Below, piece after piece: positions 29,363 to 38,638 of a stretch of 64,000 bases of DNA. The translations under genes and the position numbers were made by a program. Position 1 is the first letter of the stretch, and each line of letters opens with the position of its first letter. The DNA is from Actinomycetota bacterium (GTDB lineage: Bacteria > Actinomycetota > Acidimicrobiia > Acidimicrobiales > Aldehydirespiratoraceae). The DNA lies in NCBI GenBank assembly GCA_029979265.1, contig JAPOHW010000006.1, positions 16,221 through 80,220 of the forward strand. The letters run 5' to 3'. Under the pieces are notes generated by a model. That model worked only from the letters and a program-made list of their open reading frames with translations. It was not told the origin of the DNA and did no database searches.

Positions 29363-29719
29363 CTAGTCGGGGTCGGTCACCTCGGCGAGCTGTTCGAGTT
29401 CACCCGCTGCTGCAAGAGCTCCAGCCAGCACCGCAGCCCGCTCGTACACCAGCGAGAACCAGTGTTCAGCCGCCGTCTCCTGCCCCGTCAGCGGAACGCG
29501 CCCGAGGGACTGCACAACGGCCTTCACGTCGGGAACGGAGCGAACCGCCGAGATCGGATCGGGCAGCAGCTCGGGATCACCCCAGAACTGCAGAGGATCG
29601 ACCTTCGGTTCGCTCCGGTTGCGGGACTTCTGTCCGCCTGCTTGATCACTTTTCACCGACCCAGTGCTCGGCGGTTTTCCTCGCCCCCGGGCTCGACGCC
29701 GACCCTGACCTTGGTTCAT
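29363..29719 (-). CDS. Protein of unknown function coupled to the SNF2 helicase
   Basis: A 118-aa protein with a very basic, disordered start (GQGRRRARGRGKPPS) and a helical C-terminal half that includes DPLQFWGD and ERAAVLAGALAAAGELEQL. Its ATG overlaps the SNF2 stop as ATGA, so production is tied to the helicase. The basic tail suggests nucleic-acid contact. The family is not recognised with certainty. Confidence 0.65.
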   Translation of the reverse strand: MNQGQGRRRARGRGKPPSTGSVKSDQAGGQKSRNRSEPKVDPLQFWGDPELLPDPISAVRSVPDVKAVVQSLGRVPLTGQETAAEHWFSLVYERAAVLAGALAAAGELEQLAEVTDPD

Positions 29720-32700
29720 GCGGACACCTCCCCATCCAAGCACTCGGGTTCGTCCAACCGCTCCGAGTCCGGCTCGGCATCGAGAAGCAGCGATGCGTCG
29801 ATGCCGAGTGCCTGTTGCAACTGTGCCGCATCCAGATCACCGATCGAACTCGACTTCGGAAGGGTGATATCGGCGATCTGACGTTTCCCGGCCACAACCT
29901 CCTCGACCCGCTCGTCGATCGTCCCCGGACAGATCAACCGATGACAGATCACGGTGTTCTTTTGCCCGATACGCCACACCCGGTCCCGAGCCTGATCTTC
30001 CACCGCCGGGTTCCACCACCGGTCGTAGAGAACGACATGGTTGGCCGCCGTGAGGTTCAGTCCGGTCCCACCAGCCTTGAGCGACAAGACCATCGCTCCT
30101 GCACCGTTGGCGGACTGAAAACGGTCGACCAGCGTGTCGCGCGCCGAGCGACCGAGTCCACCGTGGTAGCAGGCGATGTCGAGGCCCGTGCGCTCACTCA
30201 AATATGCCGCAAGCTTCTCCCCCCACGACGCAAAGTGCGTGAAGATCAAGACTTTCTCGTTCGCAGCAACAACGGTTTCGACGATCTCGTTGAGTCTCGT
30301 CAGCTTGCCAGACCGCCCCTCGAGCCCCAGCTCATCGGGTTGGTAGTTGACCGGATGATTGCAGATCTGTTTGAGGGCAGTGATTGCCGCAAGCACGGCG
30401 CCCTTGCGCTCCGGGGTCCCCGGTTCGTTCTCGCTGGTCTGCGCCACGAGCGTGTCGATGACGGCCTGATACAGACCGATCTGTTCGGGTGTCATGGCGC
30501 AGTGATCGAGTTCGTCGATGCGGTCCGGCAATTCTTCGGCAATTGCGGGCTCGGCCTTTGTTCGTCGGTAGACCAGAATGCCGTTGAGCGCCCGAAGTGC
30601 TGCCTCGCCCTGGTCACCCTGCTTGCCCTTGGTCGTGGGTGTGAGTTGGGCAATGAACGGCGCCCGTGGGCCGAGCAGACCTGGATTCGCCCAATCCATG
30701 ATCGCCCAGAGGTCCCCGAGTCCATTCTCGATCGGAGTGCCGGTGAGCGCGACGCAGGTACGGGCCTGTAGCCGCCGCAGCTGCCGGCTCGTGTCTGCTG
30801 CCGGGTTCTTGATCGCCTGCGCCTCGTCGATCACGACCTTGCCGAACTCGAACTCGGCGAGCTGATCCATATCGCGCACAGCGGTCCCGTAGGTGGTGAT
30901 GACGAGTTCCGCTCGGCGGACGGCCGCAGCAAGTTCTGGGCCCTTCTTCCGGTTCCCGCCATGGTGCACGAGAACCTTCACATCAGGCACGAATTTGCGG
31001 GCCTCCGACGCCCAGTTTCCGACAACGGCTGGGGGCGCGACCACGAGCGCAGGACCGTGTTCGCGGCCCAGAGCGATGCTCGCCAACATGGTCGGCGTCT
31101 TGCCGAGGCCCATGTCGAGTGCCAAGCACCCGCCGAGGCCGGCATCGTCGAGGAACTGCAGCCAGGCCAGGGCATCGGCCTGGTAGCTCCGGAGCTCCCC
31201 CGAGAACCCCTCAGGCGTTGTGGTCGGATCGGTGGGCAATGACTCGACGCTGCGAAGCAGATCGGCTGCCCATCCGCCACCGACGATGTTGACCCCACCA
31301 GCGAGCGGCGACCCTTCGAGCCCCAGCGCATGGCGGAGCATGTCGGCACCGGAGAGTTTGGTGGTGTCGGCTCGTTCCGCCAAGGCAGCGGCTGCTTCTG
31401 CCAGATCAGCCTTGTCGAGCTCGACCCATTGGCCCCGCGACTTGACGAGCGGACGAGCCTCTCGAGCGAGCTGTGCGATCTCGGCTGCTGTCAGTTCGAC
31501 ATCGTCGAAGACCGCAGACCAGCGCACGTCGGCAAGCTGCTGGGCCCCAACCACAGATTCGTCGGCCTCCGAGGTGAGGCGAAGCGAGGCGACCGCTTTT
31601 TGCCGCTTGAGCGCCGGCACTCGTACCTCGAATCCGCAGGCCCGCAAGGTGTCGCCCGATGTCGTCATCAGGTTCCAGGCCTCGTCTTGGGACAGGATCA
31701 CTTCGCCCCGCCGACGACCACCCAACCGGAGCAGTTCGGGGAAGAGCCGCTCGAGGCGGGCCAGCTGCAACGCGGTGGTCTTCGCCCGCGACTTCGAGCT
31801 GGTGGCCAGCGCCACCTCGACGGGCTCGAGTTCATCCTCGTCGTTTCGCGCAAGCACCCGTACGTGCCAGGCATTGCTGGAATCGGGTGGATCCAGATGA
31901 ACAACCAGTGTCCGCTCGGCTGCACCGAGAACCGGTTGGGCCCACGCAGCCAGGCGGCGCACGACATCGCCGCCGAACTTCGTCGGCGCTTCGAAGGTCG
32001 TGCCATCGAGATGACACAGGGTCGCTTCCACAACGTCGGCCTTGGTCATGACCTTCGGCGGGGGAGCGGGCGACTCGATCTGGCCCGCACCCACCGTCAC
32101 GATTGCGTCGGTCAGGTCGCCGAGGGCAGCAAGCGCAAACTTCGTCCGGTCCTGTTCGCGGGCGCCGGCCATGGCAGCGCCCGGGATCGAGCTGGCGAGA
32201 CGCTCCAGCCGTTCAGGGTCGACCAGCGCGGGCAGCCAACGAAGGCGGAACAGTCCACGATCGGCGGCACGGTCACGGTCCTTGCGTCGACGTTTGGCCT
32301 GGACGAGCTGGGGTACGACACGACCCTGGGCAACGATCTCGACGGCGATGGCTGCGGCCTGTCCCATCCACGTGGCACTCGCACCGACAGACGCGTCGTC
32401 CTTGGTGTCGGCCAATGCAACCAGCCAACCGAGCGCTGACGAGACCGGCGCAGAGACGGTCGACACCCGTCCACTGCCGGGCACCTTCATCGTTGCCTGT
32501 TCGTCCCAGGTCACCGCCCCACCACCGTGCACCCTGATTCGCTCGAGGAGGCGATCGTGGTGTTCCCCTCGTACACCGTGCCCTGCGGCCCAGGCAACGA
32601 TCCGGCCGTCGGTACGGGAGAGCTGCAGTTGCATCGTACCGACGTATGGCTCGGGGTCAGGATCGGACGCTTCTGGTTCAGCCACCACGGGGGCCAGCTC

Positions 32701-32967
32701 ATCTTCGCGAGGCGGGCCGGTGAGGGTGGTGAGCTGAGCGTCGATCTTGAAGCACTCTTCGTCGAGGTCGCTGAGGACGACGGCACGCGCTGTGCCCTTG
32801 ACCGTGCGACGAGCGCTGGCAAGGGATTCTTCGGCGCGGTCCAGGAGACGCCACAGACTGCCGATCCAGGCGTCTCGGTTGGTTTCGAGTAGTCGAATCT
32901 CGGCGTCGGTCGCCCGTCCGTCGAGGTGGGCCTGTGCCAAATCATCGAGCAACGACGGCGACAACAC
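29716..32967 (-). CDS. SNF2-family DEAD/DEAH-like helicase
   Basis: A 1083-aa SWI2/SNF2-type ATPase that translocates on double-stranded DNA or RNA-polymerase complexes. The N-terminal half is the bacterial SNF2-associated region; the motor has LALDMGLGKTPTMLA (motif I, about residues 615-630), VIDEAQAIKNP (motif II), LTGTPIENGLGDLW (III), LIFTHFASWGEKL, and SLKAGGTGLNLTAANHVVL plus RVWRIGQKN (V and VI). GTG at 32967 is the best visible start; the far N-terminus is uncertain. The exact role, repair or transcription recycling, is not known. Large open frames on the plus strand here are shadows. Confidence 0.93.
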   Translation of the reverse strand: MLSPSLLDDLAQAHLDGRATDAEIRLLETNRDAWIGSLWRLLDRAEESLASARRTVKGTARAVVLSDLDEECFKIDAQLTTLTGPPREDELAPVVAEPEASDPDPEPYVGTMQLQLSRTDGRIVAWAAGHGVRGEHHDRLLERIRVHGGGAVTWDEQATMKVPGSGRVSTVSAPVSSALGWLVALADTKDDASVGASATWMGQAAAIAVEIVAQGRVVPQLVQAKRRRKDRDRAADRGLFRLRWLPALVDPERLERLASSIPGAAMAGAREQDRTKFALAALGDLTDAIVTVGAGQIESPAPPPKVMTKADVVEATLCHLDGTTFEAPTKFGGDVVRRLAAWAQPVLGAAERTLVVHLDPPDSSNAWHVRVLARNDEDELEPVEVALATSSKSRAKTTALQLARLERLFPELLRLGGRRRGEVILSQDEAWNLMTTSGDTLRACGFEVRVPALKRQKAVASLRLTSEADESVVGAQQLADVRWSAVFDDVELTAAEIAQLAREARPLVKSRGQWVELDKADLAEAAAALAERADTTKLSGADMLRHALGLEGSPLAGGVNIVGGGWAADLLRSVESLPTDPTTTPEGFSGELRSYQADALAWLQFLDDAGLGGCLALDMGLGKTPTMLASIALGREHGPALVVAPPAVVGNWASEARKFVPDVKVLVHHGGNRKKGPELAAAVRRAELVITTYGTAVRDMDQLAEFEFGKVVIDEAQAIKNPAADTSRQLRRLQARTCVALTGTPIENGLGDLWAIMDWANPGLLGPRAPFIAQLTPTTKGKQGDQGEAALRALNGILVYRRTKAEPAIAEELPDRIDELDHCAMTPEQIGLYQAVIDTLVAQTSENEPGTPERKGAVLAAITALKQICNHPVNYQPDELGLEGRSGKLTRLNEIVETVVAANEKVLIFTHFASWGEKLAAYLSERTGLDIACYHGGLGRSARDTLVDRFQSANGAGAMVLSLKAGGTGLNLTAANHVVLYDRWWNPAVEDQARDRVWRIGQKNTVICHRLICPGTIDERVEEVVAGKRQIADITLPKSSSIGDLDAAQLQQALGIDASLLLDAEPDSERLDEPECLDGEVSA

Positions 32968-33121
32968 AGCCCGGTCGGGGGTAAGAGTGACGATGGCTCC
33001 TCAGAACATCCACGTCGCGGGCTGCAACGCACGCGAATCGCAGGAGGGAAGGGCACCTTCGACGGCCGAAACCGTGCTCGGTGCGCTAGGTGCTCCCGAT
33101 GGCGAGACACCCGCGGGATGT

Positions 33122-33140
33122 TGCGATCGTCCGGATCGCA
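33122..33140 (-). terminator. Small hairpin after tal, possible terminator
   Basis: Stem TGCGATC/GATCGCA of seven pairs and five-base loop, about 55 bases past the tal stop on the minus strand. It could equally be an operator of the SNF2 gene, which starts at 32967. Confidence 0.3.
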
Positions 33141-33194
33141 GTTCCCGTCCCGTCATGCTAGGGCCGAACCCGCGTTTGCCAACCCCGTGGTCGG

Positions 33195-34286
33195 TCAGCC
33201 GAACTCCGATGCCTTCTCACCAAGCACACCGAGGAGTTCGTCGAAACTTTTCTCGAACGCAGCGACGCCCTCGTCCTCCAACTGCTGGGTGACCGCCTCC
33301 ATGTCGATGCCGAGCTCGGCGAGACGCTCGATCGTCGAACGAGCGTCATCGAGTCCAACATCGATCGTTCGAGCAACCACACCATGGTCTTCGAATGCCT
33401 CGAGCGTGTTGTCAGGCAGGGTGTTCACCGTGTCGGGACCGATGAGTTCGTCCACGTACAGGGTGTCTGGATACTCCGGATTCTTGGTCGAGGTCGACGC
33501 CCACAGTGGTCGCTGGACTCGTGCGCCGCGCGCAACCAGCGCTTCCCAGCGGGAGCCGGAGAACGTTTGCCGAAAGAGGTTGTAGGCGAGCCTGGCGTTG
33601 GCGATGGCCGCCTTTCCCCGCAGCGCCCGAGCTTCGGGCGTACCCAGCGCGTCGAGGCGCCGATCGACCTCCACATCGACCCGGCTGATGAAGAACGAGG
33701 CAACGCTGCTGATATCGCTCAGATCCCCCTCTGCACCTTCGAGGCCGCTGATGTAGGCCTCCATCACCTGGGCGTAACGCTCGAGGCCGAAGATCAACGT
33801 CACATTGATCGACCGCTTCTCTTCGATCATCTGACGAATCGGCACCAGCCCCTCGCTCGTCGCCGGAATCTTGATGTAGAGATTCGGTGCGGCGAGACGA
33901 GTGTCGAGTTCGCGCGCAGCAGCCTCGGTGCCGACCGCATCTCGGGCAAGTCCGGGATCAACCTCCACCGACACGTAGCCGTCCAGACCTCCGGAGCTGT
34001 CGTAGACGGGCCGAAGAATGTCGAGAGCTGCACCGATGTCACTCGTGACGAGTTCCCAATAGCTGGCCTCCAGGTCGAGGCCAGCAGCGATCGAGGAACG
34101 GAACTGCTCGTCGTACTCGGTGCTGCCCTCGATCGCCTTCTGAAAGATCGATGGATTCGAGGTGAGACCGCGGACCCCCCGATCGACCCAGCCGGCGAGC
34201 TCACCGCTGGTGAGCCAACCCCGTCGGATGTTGTCGAGCCAGGGCGACTGGCCCTGTGAGGCGTGCAGATCGTGAAGCCGGGTCAT
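33195..34286 (-). CDS. tal: Transaldolase
   Basis: Pentose-phosphate enzyme that moves a dihydroxyacetone unit between sugar phosphates. The 363-aa protein is of the longer, actinobacterial-type transaldolase: GLTSNPSIFQKAI near the start, YVSVEVDPGLA, and NLYIKIPAT with the Schiff-base Lys139; later NVTLIFGLERYAQV and SRVDVEVDRRLDALG. ATG at 34286 has an AGGAG about ten bases upstream. It lies 26 bases after tkt and is surely in the same operon, giving both enzymes of the non-oxidative branch together. Confidence 0.95.
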   Translation of the reverse strand: MTRLHDLHASQGQSPWLDNIRRGWLTSGELAGWVDRGVRGLTSNPSIFQKAIEGSTEYDEQFRSSIAAGLDLEASYWELVTSDIGAALDILRPVYDSSGGLDGYVSVEVDPGLARDAVGTEAAARELDTRLAAPNLYIKIPATSEGLVPIRQMIEEKRSINVTLIFGLERYAQVMEAYISGLEGAEGDLSDISSVASFFISRVDVEVDRRLDALGTPEARALRGKAAIANARLAYNLFRQTFSGSRWEALVARGARVQRPLWASTSTKNPEYPDTLYVDELIGPDTVNTLPDNTLEAFEDHGVVARTIDVGLDDARSTIERLAELGIDMEAVTQQLEDEGVAAFEKSFDELLGVLGEKASEFG

Positions 34287-34312
34287 CGGGTCGCTCCTGG
34301 TCGCAGTTGGGA

Positions 34313-36262
34313 TCAGACGCCGAGCAGAACCTTCGCCCTGGCGACGACATTGTCGACGTCGAACCCAAGTTCGCGCATCACCGTGCTGCCAGGCGCGGAT
34401 GCTCCGAAACGATCGATGGAGACCACATCGTCGACCCATCGATGCCACCCTTGCGAGATACCGGCTTCAACGGCAAGGGAGGGGATCCCATGCACCATCA
34501 CGGACGCTTGGTAGGCACTGTCGGCGTTGTCGAACAGCTCCCAGGACGGGAAGGAAACGACTCGTGCAGCAATACCTTCATCTCGCAGAACGTCAGCAGC
34601 TTCGATGCACAGCGACACCTCGCTGCCCGTGCCGACAAGGGAAATCGCAGCGTCGTCGAGTTCACGAATCACGTATGCCCCAGCGCTGACGTCACCGTGT
34701 GCGGTGCCCTCGAGCACCGGAAGATCCTGACGCGAGAGGATGAGCGCAGTCGGGCCGCTCGAGTCGACCGCTACTTTCCACGCCGCCACGGTTTCGTTCG
34801 CATCGGCCGGGCGGATGACTCGCAGACCCGGAATCGCCCGCAACGACGCAACGTGCTCGACGGGCTGGTGGGTCGGGCCGTCCTCACCGACCCCGACCGA
34901 GTCATGGGACCAGACGAAGATCGTCTTTGCCTGGGAAAGGGCAGCAAGCCGCACCGCCCCACGCATGTAATCGGCAAAGACGAGAAACGTGCCGACAACC
35001 GGAATTGCGCCGCCATGCAGTGCCATGCCGTTTGCAATCGCTCCCATGGCGTGCTCACGAACCCCGAAGTAGATCTGCCGACCGCCGGGATCGGCCGCAG
35101 AGAACACGCCGTGATCCTTGATGACCGTGCCGGTGTTCCCGGTGAGATCAGCGCCACCACCGGTGAGTCCTGGAACCGTCTCGACCAGTGCCTGCAACGC
35201 TGCGTTCGATGCCTTCCGTGTTGCCACCGAGGCGCCGGTGTCGAACGTGGGCAGCACCTCGTCCCAGCCGGGCAGGCCGGTGTTGTTGAGCTGCGCCCGG
35301 AGGCCAACTCGATCGCCCTCGAATCCTGCGAGACGAGCTTCGGACGCCTGCCGAGCGTCCCGACCTCGTCGTCCGATTGCGTTGTACGCCTGGAGGAGCT
35401 CGTCGTCGACAGAGAACGGCGCATCGGGCATACCCATTCGGCGTTTCGTGGCAGCAATCTCATCATCGACGATCGCGTACCCGTGGGCATGCGACGTGCC
35501 GGCATGTTCGGTCGCGGGATAACCGATCACGGTCTGCAGCACGATAAGCGACGGCTTGTCGGCGACGGCCATGGCGCGGCGAACGGCAGCCTCCAACGCA
35601 TCGCAGTCCTCGCCGATCGCCCCGACCTCTTCGACGTGCCACCCGTAGGACCTGAATCGCCCCGCCGCATCATCGCTCAGTGCAAGATCGGTGTCTCCGT
35701 CGATCGTGATCCGGTTGTCGTCGTAACAGAGCACGATCTTGCCGAGACCGAGATGGCCGGCAAGAGACGCCGCTTCGTGGCTCACCCCTTCGGCGAGGTC
35801 ACCATCTCCACACAGCCCGAACACATGATGATCGACGACGTCTGCCCCGTAGCGGGTCCGGAGTTGCGCCTCGGCGATCGCCATGCCGACCATGTTCGCC
35901 ACGCCCTGTCCGAGCGGTCCGGTCGTGACCTCGACACCGACCGTGTGCCCGACCTCGGGATGGCCCGGCGTGGCCGAGCCCCACTGACGGAAGTTCTTGA
36001 GATCGTCGAGCGTCAGCCCGAAGCCGGCGAGGTGCAGCAGGGCGTACTGCAAGATGGAGGCGTGACCGCACGACAGGACGAACCGATCGCGATCGAACCA
36101 GTTGGGCCTTGTGGCGTCGTAACGCATGACGCGACTGAACAACACATGGGCAAGAGGGGCGAGCGACATTGCCGTGCCTTGATGTCCGCTGCGGGCGGCG
36201 TGCGGTGCATCCATCGCAAGGCCGCGGATCGTGTTGATCGCGCGGGCGTCGAAGTCGTCCAC
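34313..36262 (-). CDS. tkt: Transketolase
   Basis: Thiamine-diphosphate enzyme that transfers two-carbon units in the pentose-phosphate pathway. The 649-aa length is standard. TPP and Mg motif GDGDLAEGVSHEAASLAGHL and YDDNRITIDGDT, substrate motif ARSGHQGTAMSLAPLAHVL, GPLGQGVANMVG, and the pyrimidine-domain IYFGVREHAMGAIANGMAL and SVGVGEDGPTHQPVEHVASL are all present. GTG at 36262 has GGAGG upstream and a candidate -10 at 36308. The usual GDGC is GDGD here, a mild change. First gene of the tkt-tal operon. Confidence 0.96.
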   Translation of the reverse strand: MDDFDARAINTIRGLAMDAPHAARSGHQGTAMSLAPLAHVLFSRVMRYDATRPNWFDRDRFVLSCGHASILQYALLHLAGFGLTLDDLKNFRQWGSATPGHPEVGHTVGVEVTTGPLGQGVANMVGMAIAEAQLRTRYGADVVDHHVFGLCGDGDLAEGVSHEAASLAGHLGLGKIVLCYDDNRITIDGDTDLALSDDAAGRFRSYGWHVEEVGAIGEDCDALEAAVRRAMAVADKPSLIVLQTVIGYPATEHAGTSHAHGYAIVDDEIAATKRRMGMPDAPFSVDDELLQAYNAIGRRGRDARQASEARLAGFEGDRVGLRAQLNNTGLPGWDEVLPTFDTGASVATRKASNAALQALVETVPGLTGGGADLTGNTGTVIKDHGVFSAADPGGRQIYFGVREHAMGAIANGMALHGGAIPVVGTFLVFADYMRGAVRLAALSQAKTIFVWSHDSVGVGEDGPTHQPVEHVASLRAIPGLRVIRPADANETVAAWKVAVDSSGPTALILSRQDLPVLEGTAHGDVSAGAYVIRELDDAAISLVGTGSEVSLCIEAADVLRDEGIAARVVSFPSWELFDNADSAYQASVMVHGIPSLAVEAGISQGWHRWVDDVVSIDRFGASAPGSTVMRELGFDVDNVVARAKVLLGV

Positions 36263-36307
36263 GTAGGTCCTCCCACTCCCCTCCGAGACGTCCCCGGAGT
36301 GCCGCCG

Positions 36308-36313
36308 ACCCTA
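36308..36313 (-). promoter_or_regulatory. Candidate -10 element of tkt-tal
   Basis: TAGGGT on the minus strand, giving a leader of about 38 bases that includes the GGAGG ribosome site. Confidence 0.45.
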
Positions 36314-36374
36314 CCCGCGCCGACGAGCGCGCGGTCGCACACCCGGCCCGCGACCCGCAGGCTGCTGCACTCGT

Positions 36375-37514
36375 TCATCCGTACAGGAAGAGCATTGATG
36401 AGGTGAATCCGTGGATGTGGTTCTGGTTGCGGATCGGTCCGAACTCGCCTGCACAGAACATCCCGGCGACCGTGGCGGGATCAGCTGCTCCGACAGCCGC
36501 CCTCGCGTCATGATCGGGCTCACCGAAAAGGCGAGATCCCCTGCCGTTGCACGAGAACACGAGTGCTGCATCCGCGTCGACCGTTCTCAGCATCTCCCGT
36601 AGATCGGAGCGGGCACTGTCACCGTCTCGCACCTGAAACTGCATCGTGGTCCCGATCGGCACCCGAGCGCCGATGCGCAGCGCACCCTCGGCCGGGTCGG
36701 CACCGATCACCCCGCGTAAGAGAAAATCACCACGGCTGAACGCATCCGTGTGTTCGTCGACGACGAGCCCGACGTGCAATCCGTTCGAGATCAGGCTCCG
36801 CTCGGCATCGTCGGCGCTCTCGTAGAGCTCGTTCAGACGCTCGAGCGCAGGCCGAGAGCCCAAACCCCGCACCAGATTGTCCGTGGCGTCGGTGACGGTG
36901 AGCGGGGTTCCCACAGGGCGACACCCTTGCGAAACCACCGTGAACTCGCCAAGGCCCTCCGGCAACAGGAGGCCGACCGCACCATCGGTGTGCAACGAGC
37001 CGTCCACGAACAACCGGTTGCTGCCCGGACCACCGGGTTCCGACGCCACGCCGCCGACGATGGCGAGTCCAGGGTACTGATCGTTGCTGGCGTGGAGGAA
37101 GGCATCAGCCGGAAAGGAGAACGGTTCACTGACCAAGATGAGGGTGCGCTGGCCAACGGCCGCATCGTCGGGCATCCCGATGACGGCCGTGCCATCGTCG
37201 CTGCGAATCGTCTCCAGCCGAACCGCCTCCGCGCGCCCCACGCGGCCCACCCACAGCGACACGGCCGGACCCTCCTCGGCTTCGAGGTTGCCGCCGATCA
37301 CAGCGGTCGCAGTGGCGCCGATCATGGTCTGGGGCGAGAGCAACTCGTGCACCGCAGACGCAATGTCGTCGAAATCGGCAACAGGATGACCACTCACGAA
37401 GAGCAGAGCGACGTCGGGTCCAGCTCCGACCCGCTCGACCACGGCACCGACGACCTCACCGACCGCCGCAGCTGCGTCCGGATGCTCCGAAAGTGCTGCG
37501 CCGAAGCTGCTCAT
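36375..37514 (-). CDS. FIST-domain sensory protein
   Basis: A 379-aa soluble protein with FIST N and FIST C domains, found in prokaryotic signal-transduction proteins and thought to bind small ligands such as amino acids. Typical pieces are ALLFVSGHP, GATATAVIGG, the GGPGSNRLFVDGSLHTDGAVGL stretch (38 per cent glycine and small residues), VGLVVDEH, RGVIGADP and the C-terminal ALVFSCNGRGSRLFGEPDHD with AGMFCAGEFGP. ATG at 37514 is chosen because the frame upstream overlaps the neighbouring gene. No kinase or cyclase domain is attached, so its partner is unknown. It follows the DUF6941 gene by seven bases. Confidence 0.88.
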   Translation of the reverse strand: MSSFGAALSEHPDAAAAVGEVVGAVVERVGAGPDVALLFVSGHPVADFDDIASAVHELLSPQTMIGATATAVIGGNLEAEEGPAVSLWVGRVGRAEAVRLETIRSDDGTAVIGMPDDAAVGQRTLILVSEPFSFPADAFLHASNDQYPGLAIVGGVASEPGGPGSNRLFVDGSLHTDGAVGLLLPEGLGEFTVVSQGCRPVGTPLTVTDATDNLVRGLGSRPALERLNELYESADDAERSLISNGLHVGLVVDEHTDAFSRGDFLLRGVIGADPAEGALRIGARVPIGTTMQFQVRDGDSARSDLREMLRTVDADAALVFSCNGRGSRLFGEPDHDARAAVGAADPATVAGMFCAGEFGPIRNQNHIHGFTSSMLFLYG

Positions 37515-37521
37515 CGGTCGA

Positions 37522-37911
37522 TCAGTCCGCCTCGGGTGGCAGGATCGTGTACGGAACCGTGATGGGTGGATCGTGATTGATCCGACAGCGGGCCTCGACC
37601 GTGCCGTACTCGACGAAGTCCATCTCGGCCCGAACCAATCGATACGTGAACTTCCCGGGCTCGACGTCGAAGGGTTGAACGTTGCGTGCGATCTGCTCGT
37701 CACCGCGGTGATACGTCACCTCGAGAACGCCCTGGCCTGAACCGTGTTCCGGGCAACGGATGATCACGACAAGGTGTGGAGCCCAGGTGAACGGCAGGGG
37801 AGCGGGGGCAGCAGCACTGAACTGCACACCGCTCAGGTCGATCCTGGTGGCCGGACCGGCAACCTGGCGAAGGTCGATCTCGTCGATGAACAACGCGGCG
37901 ATGATCTCCAT
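37522..37911 (-). CDS. DUF6941-like protein
   Basis: A 129-aa protein predicted to be mostly beta strand, like other short proteins beginning [12 protein letters not shown]. The conserved look is in [24 protein letters not shown] and [19 protein letters not shown]. It resembles the DUF6941 family; function unknown. The ATG at 37911 has TAACGT eight bases upstream, a leaderless start. It is the first gene of an operon with the FIST protein and is divergent from the TetR gene, so TetR may control it. Confidence 0.65.
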   Translation of the reverse strand: MEIIAALFIDEIDLRQVAGPATRIDLSGVQFSAAAPAPLPFTWAPHLVVIIRCPEHGSGQGVLEVTYHRGDEQIARNVQPFDVEPGKFTYRLVRAEMDFVEYGTVEARCRINHDPPITVPYTILPPEAD

Positions 37912-37919
37912 GTGGCCGC

Positions 37920-37925
37920 ACGTTA
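37920..37925 (-). promoter_or_regulatory. -10 element of the DUF6941-FIST operon
   Basis: TAACGT on the minus strand, eight bases before the ATG at 37911. Confidence 0.45.
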
Positions 37926-37948
37926 CCGAGGCCACGAGCACTCGCCAC

Positions 37949-37954
37949 TAGGGT
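37949..37954 (+). promoter_or_regulatory. -10 element of the TetR gene
   Basis: TAGGGT, eight bases before the ATG at 37963; 23 bases from the divergent element, so one operator could silence both. Confidence 0.55.
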
Positions 37955-37962
37955 TTGCCGTC

Positions 37963-38592
37963 ATGAGTGGCCCCGCTACGCGAGATGCGATCATCGTCGC
38001 GGCACAGCATCTGTTCGCCGAGCGAGGCTTCGAGGGCACATCGCTCAACCTCATCGCGGCCGAGGTCGGCGTTCGCCGCCAGAGTCTGCTCCACCACTTT
38101 CCGACGAAGGAAACGATGTACCGCGAGGTCTTCGAGCGGGCGTTGGCCGAATGGTACGAGCGGGTCGAGGCGGCCGTCACCAACCCCGTCGCAACCGGTT
38201 GGGAGCAACTCGACCATGTGCTGACAGCCGGCTTCGAGTTCTTCAGGGCCAACCCCGACTTCGTTCGTCTGGTCCGACGCGAGGCGCTCGCCGGCGGGGA
38301 ACTCGGTCACGTCGAACTGGGGGTTGCGCTCCAGCCGCTCTTCGCCCGGGCGTCGGAGTACTTTCGACGCGAGATGGATGCGGGTCGGTTTCGTCGTCAT
38401 GACCCGGAGCAACTTCTGCTGACCGGCTACGGAGCGCTCCTGTCGTACTTCAGCGACGCCCCCCTGATCGCCGGCCTGCTCGACCGGGATCCGCTCACCG
38501 ACGCAGCACTCGACGAACTCCTCGCCCACATCCGGGCCTTGTTCCGGTCTGCGCTCGAGCCACCGGGCGCGCACGTCGATCATCCGGGCTGA
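37963..38592 (+). CDS. TetR/AcrR family transcriptional regulator
   Basis: A 209-aa regulator with an N-terminal helix-turn-helix domain: [20 protein letters not shown] and [20 protein letters not shown], the classic TetR pattern, followed by a helical ligand-binding domain. ATG at 37963 follows a leaderless -10; the frame upstream is shadow of the DUF6941 gene. Its position next to that divergent operon suggests autoregulation and control of it. The ligand is unknown. Confidence 0.93.
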   Translation: MSGPATRDAIIVAAQHLFAERGFEGTSLNLIAAEVGVRRQSLLHHFPTKETMYREVFERALAEWYERVEAAVTNPVATGWEQLDHVLTAGFEFFRANPDFVRLVRREALAGGELGHVELGVALQPLFARASEYFRREMDAGRFRRHDPEQLLLTGYGALLSYFSDAPLIAGLLDRDPLTDAALDELLAHIRALFRSALEPPGAHVDHPG

Positions 38593-38624
38593 CGGCGCGC
38601 CGCCCTCTCGCCAGCTGTTCGGCC

Positions 38625-38630
38625 TAGCCT
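38625..38630 (+). promoter_or_regulatory. -10 element of the PBP4-like gene
   Basis: TAGCCT, eight bases before the ATG at 38639. Confidence 0.5.
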
Positions 38631-38638
38631 TTCCACCG

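Noticed and set aside
31330..32439. Plus-strand open frame of 369 aa
   Set aside because: Opposite the SNF2 helicase; shadow.
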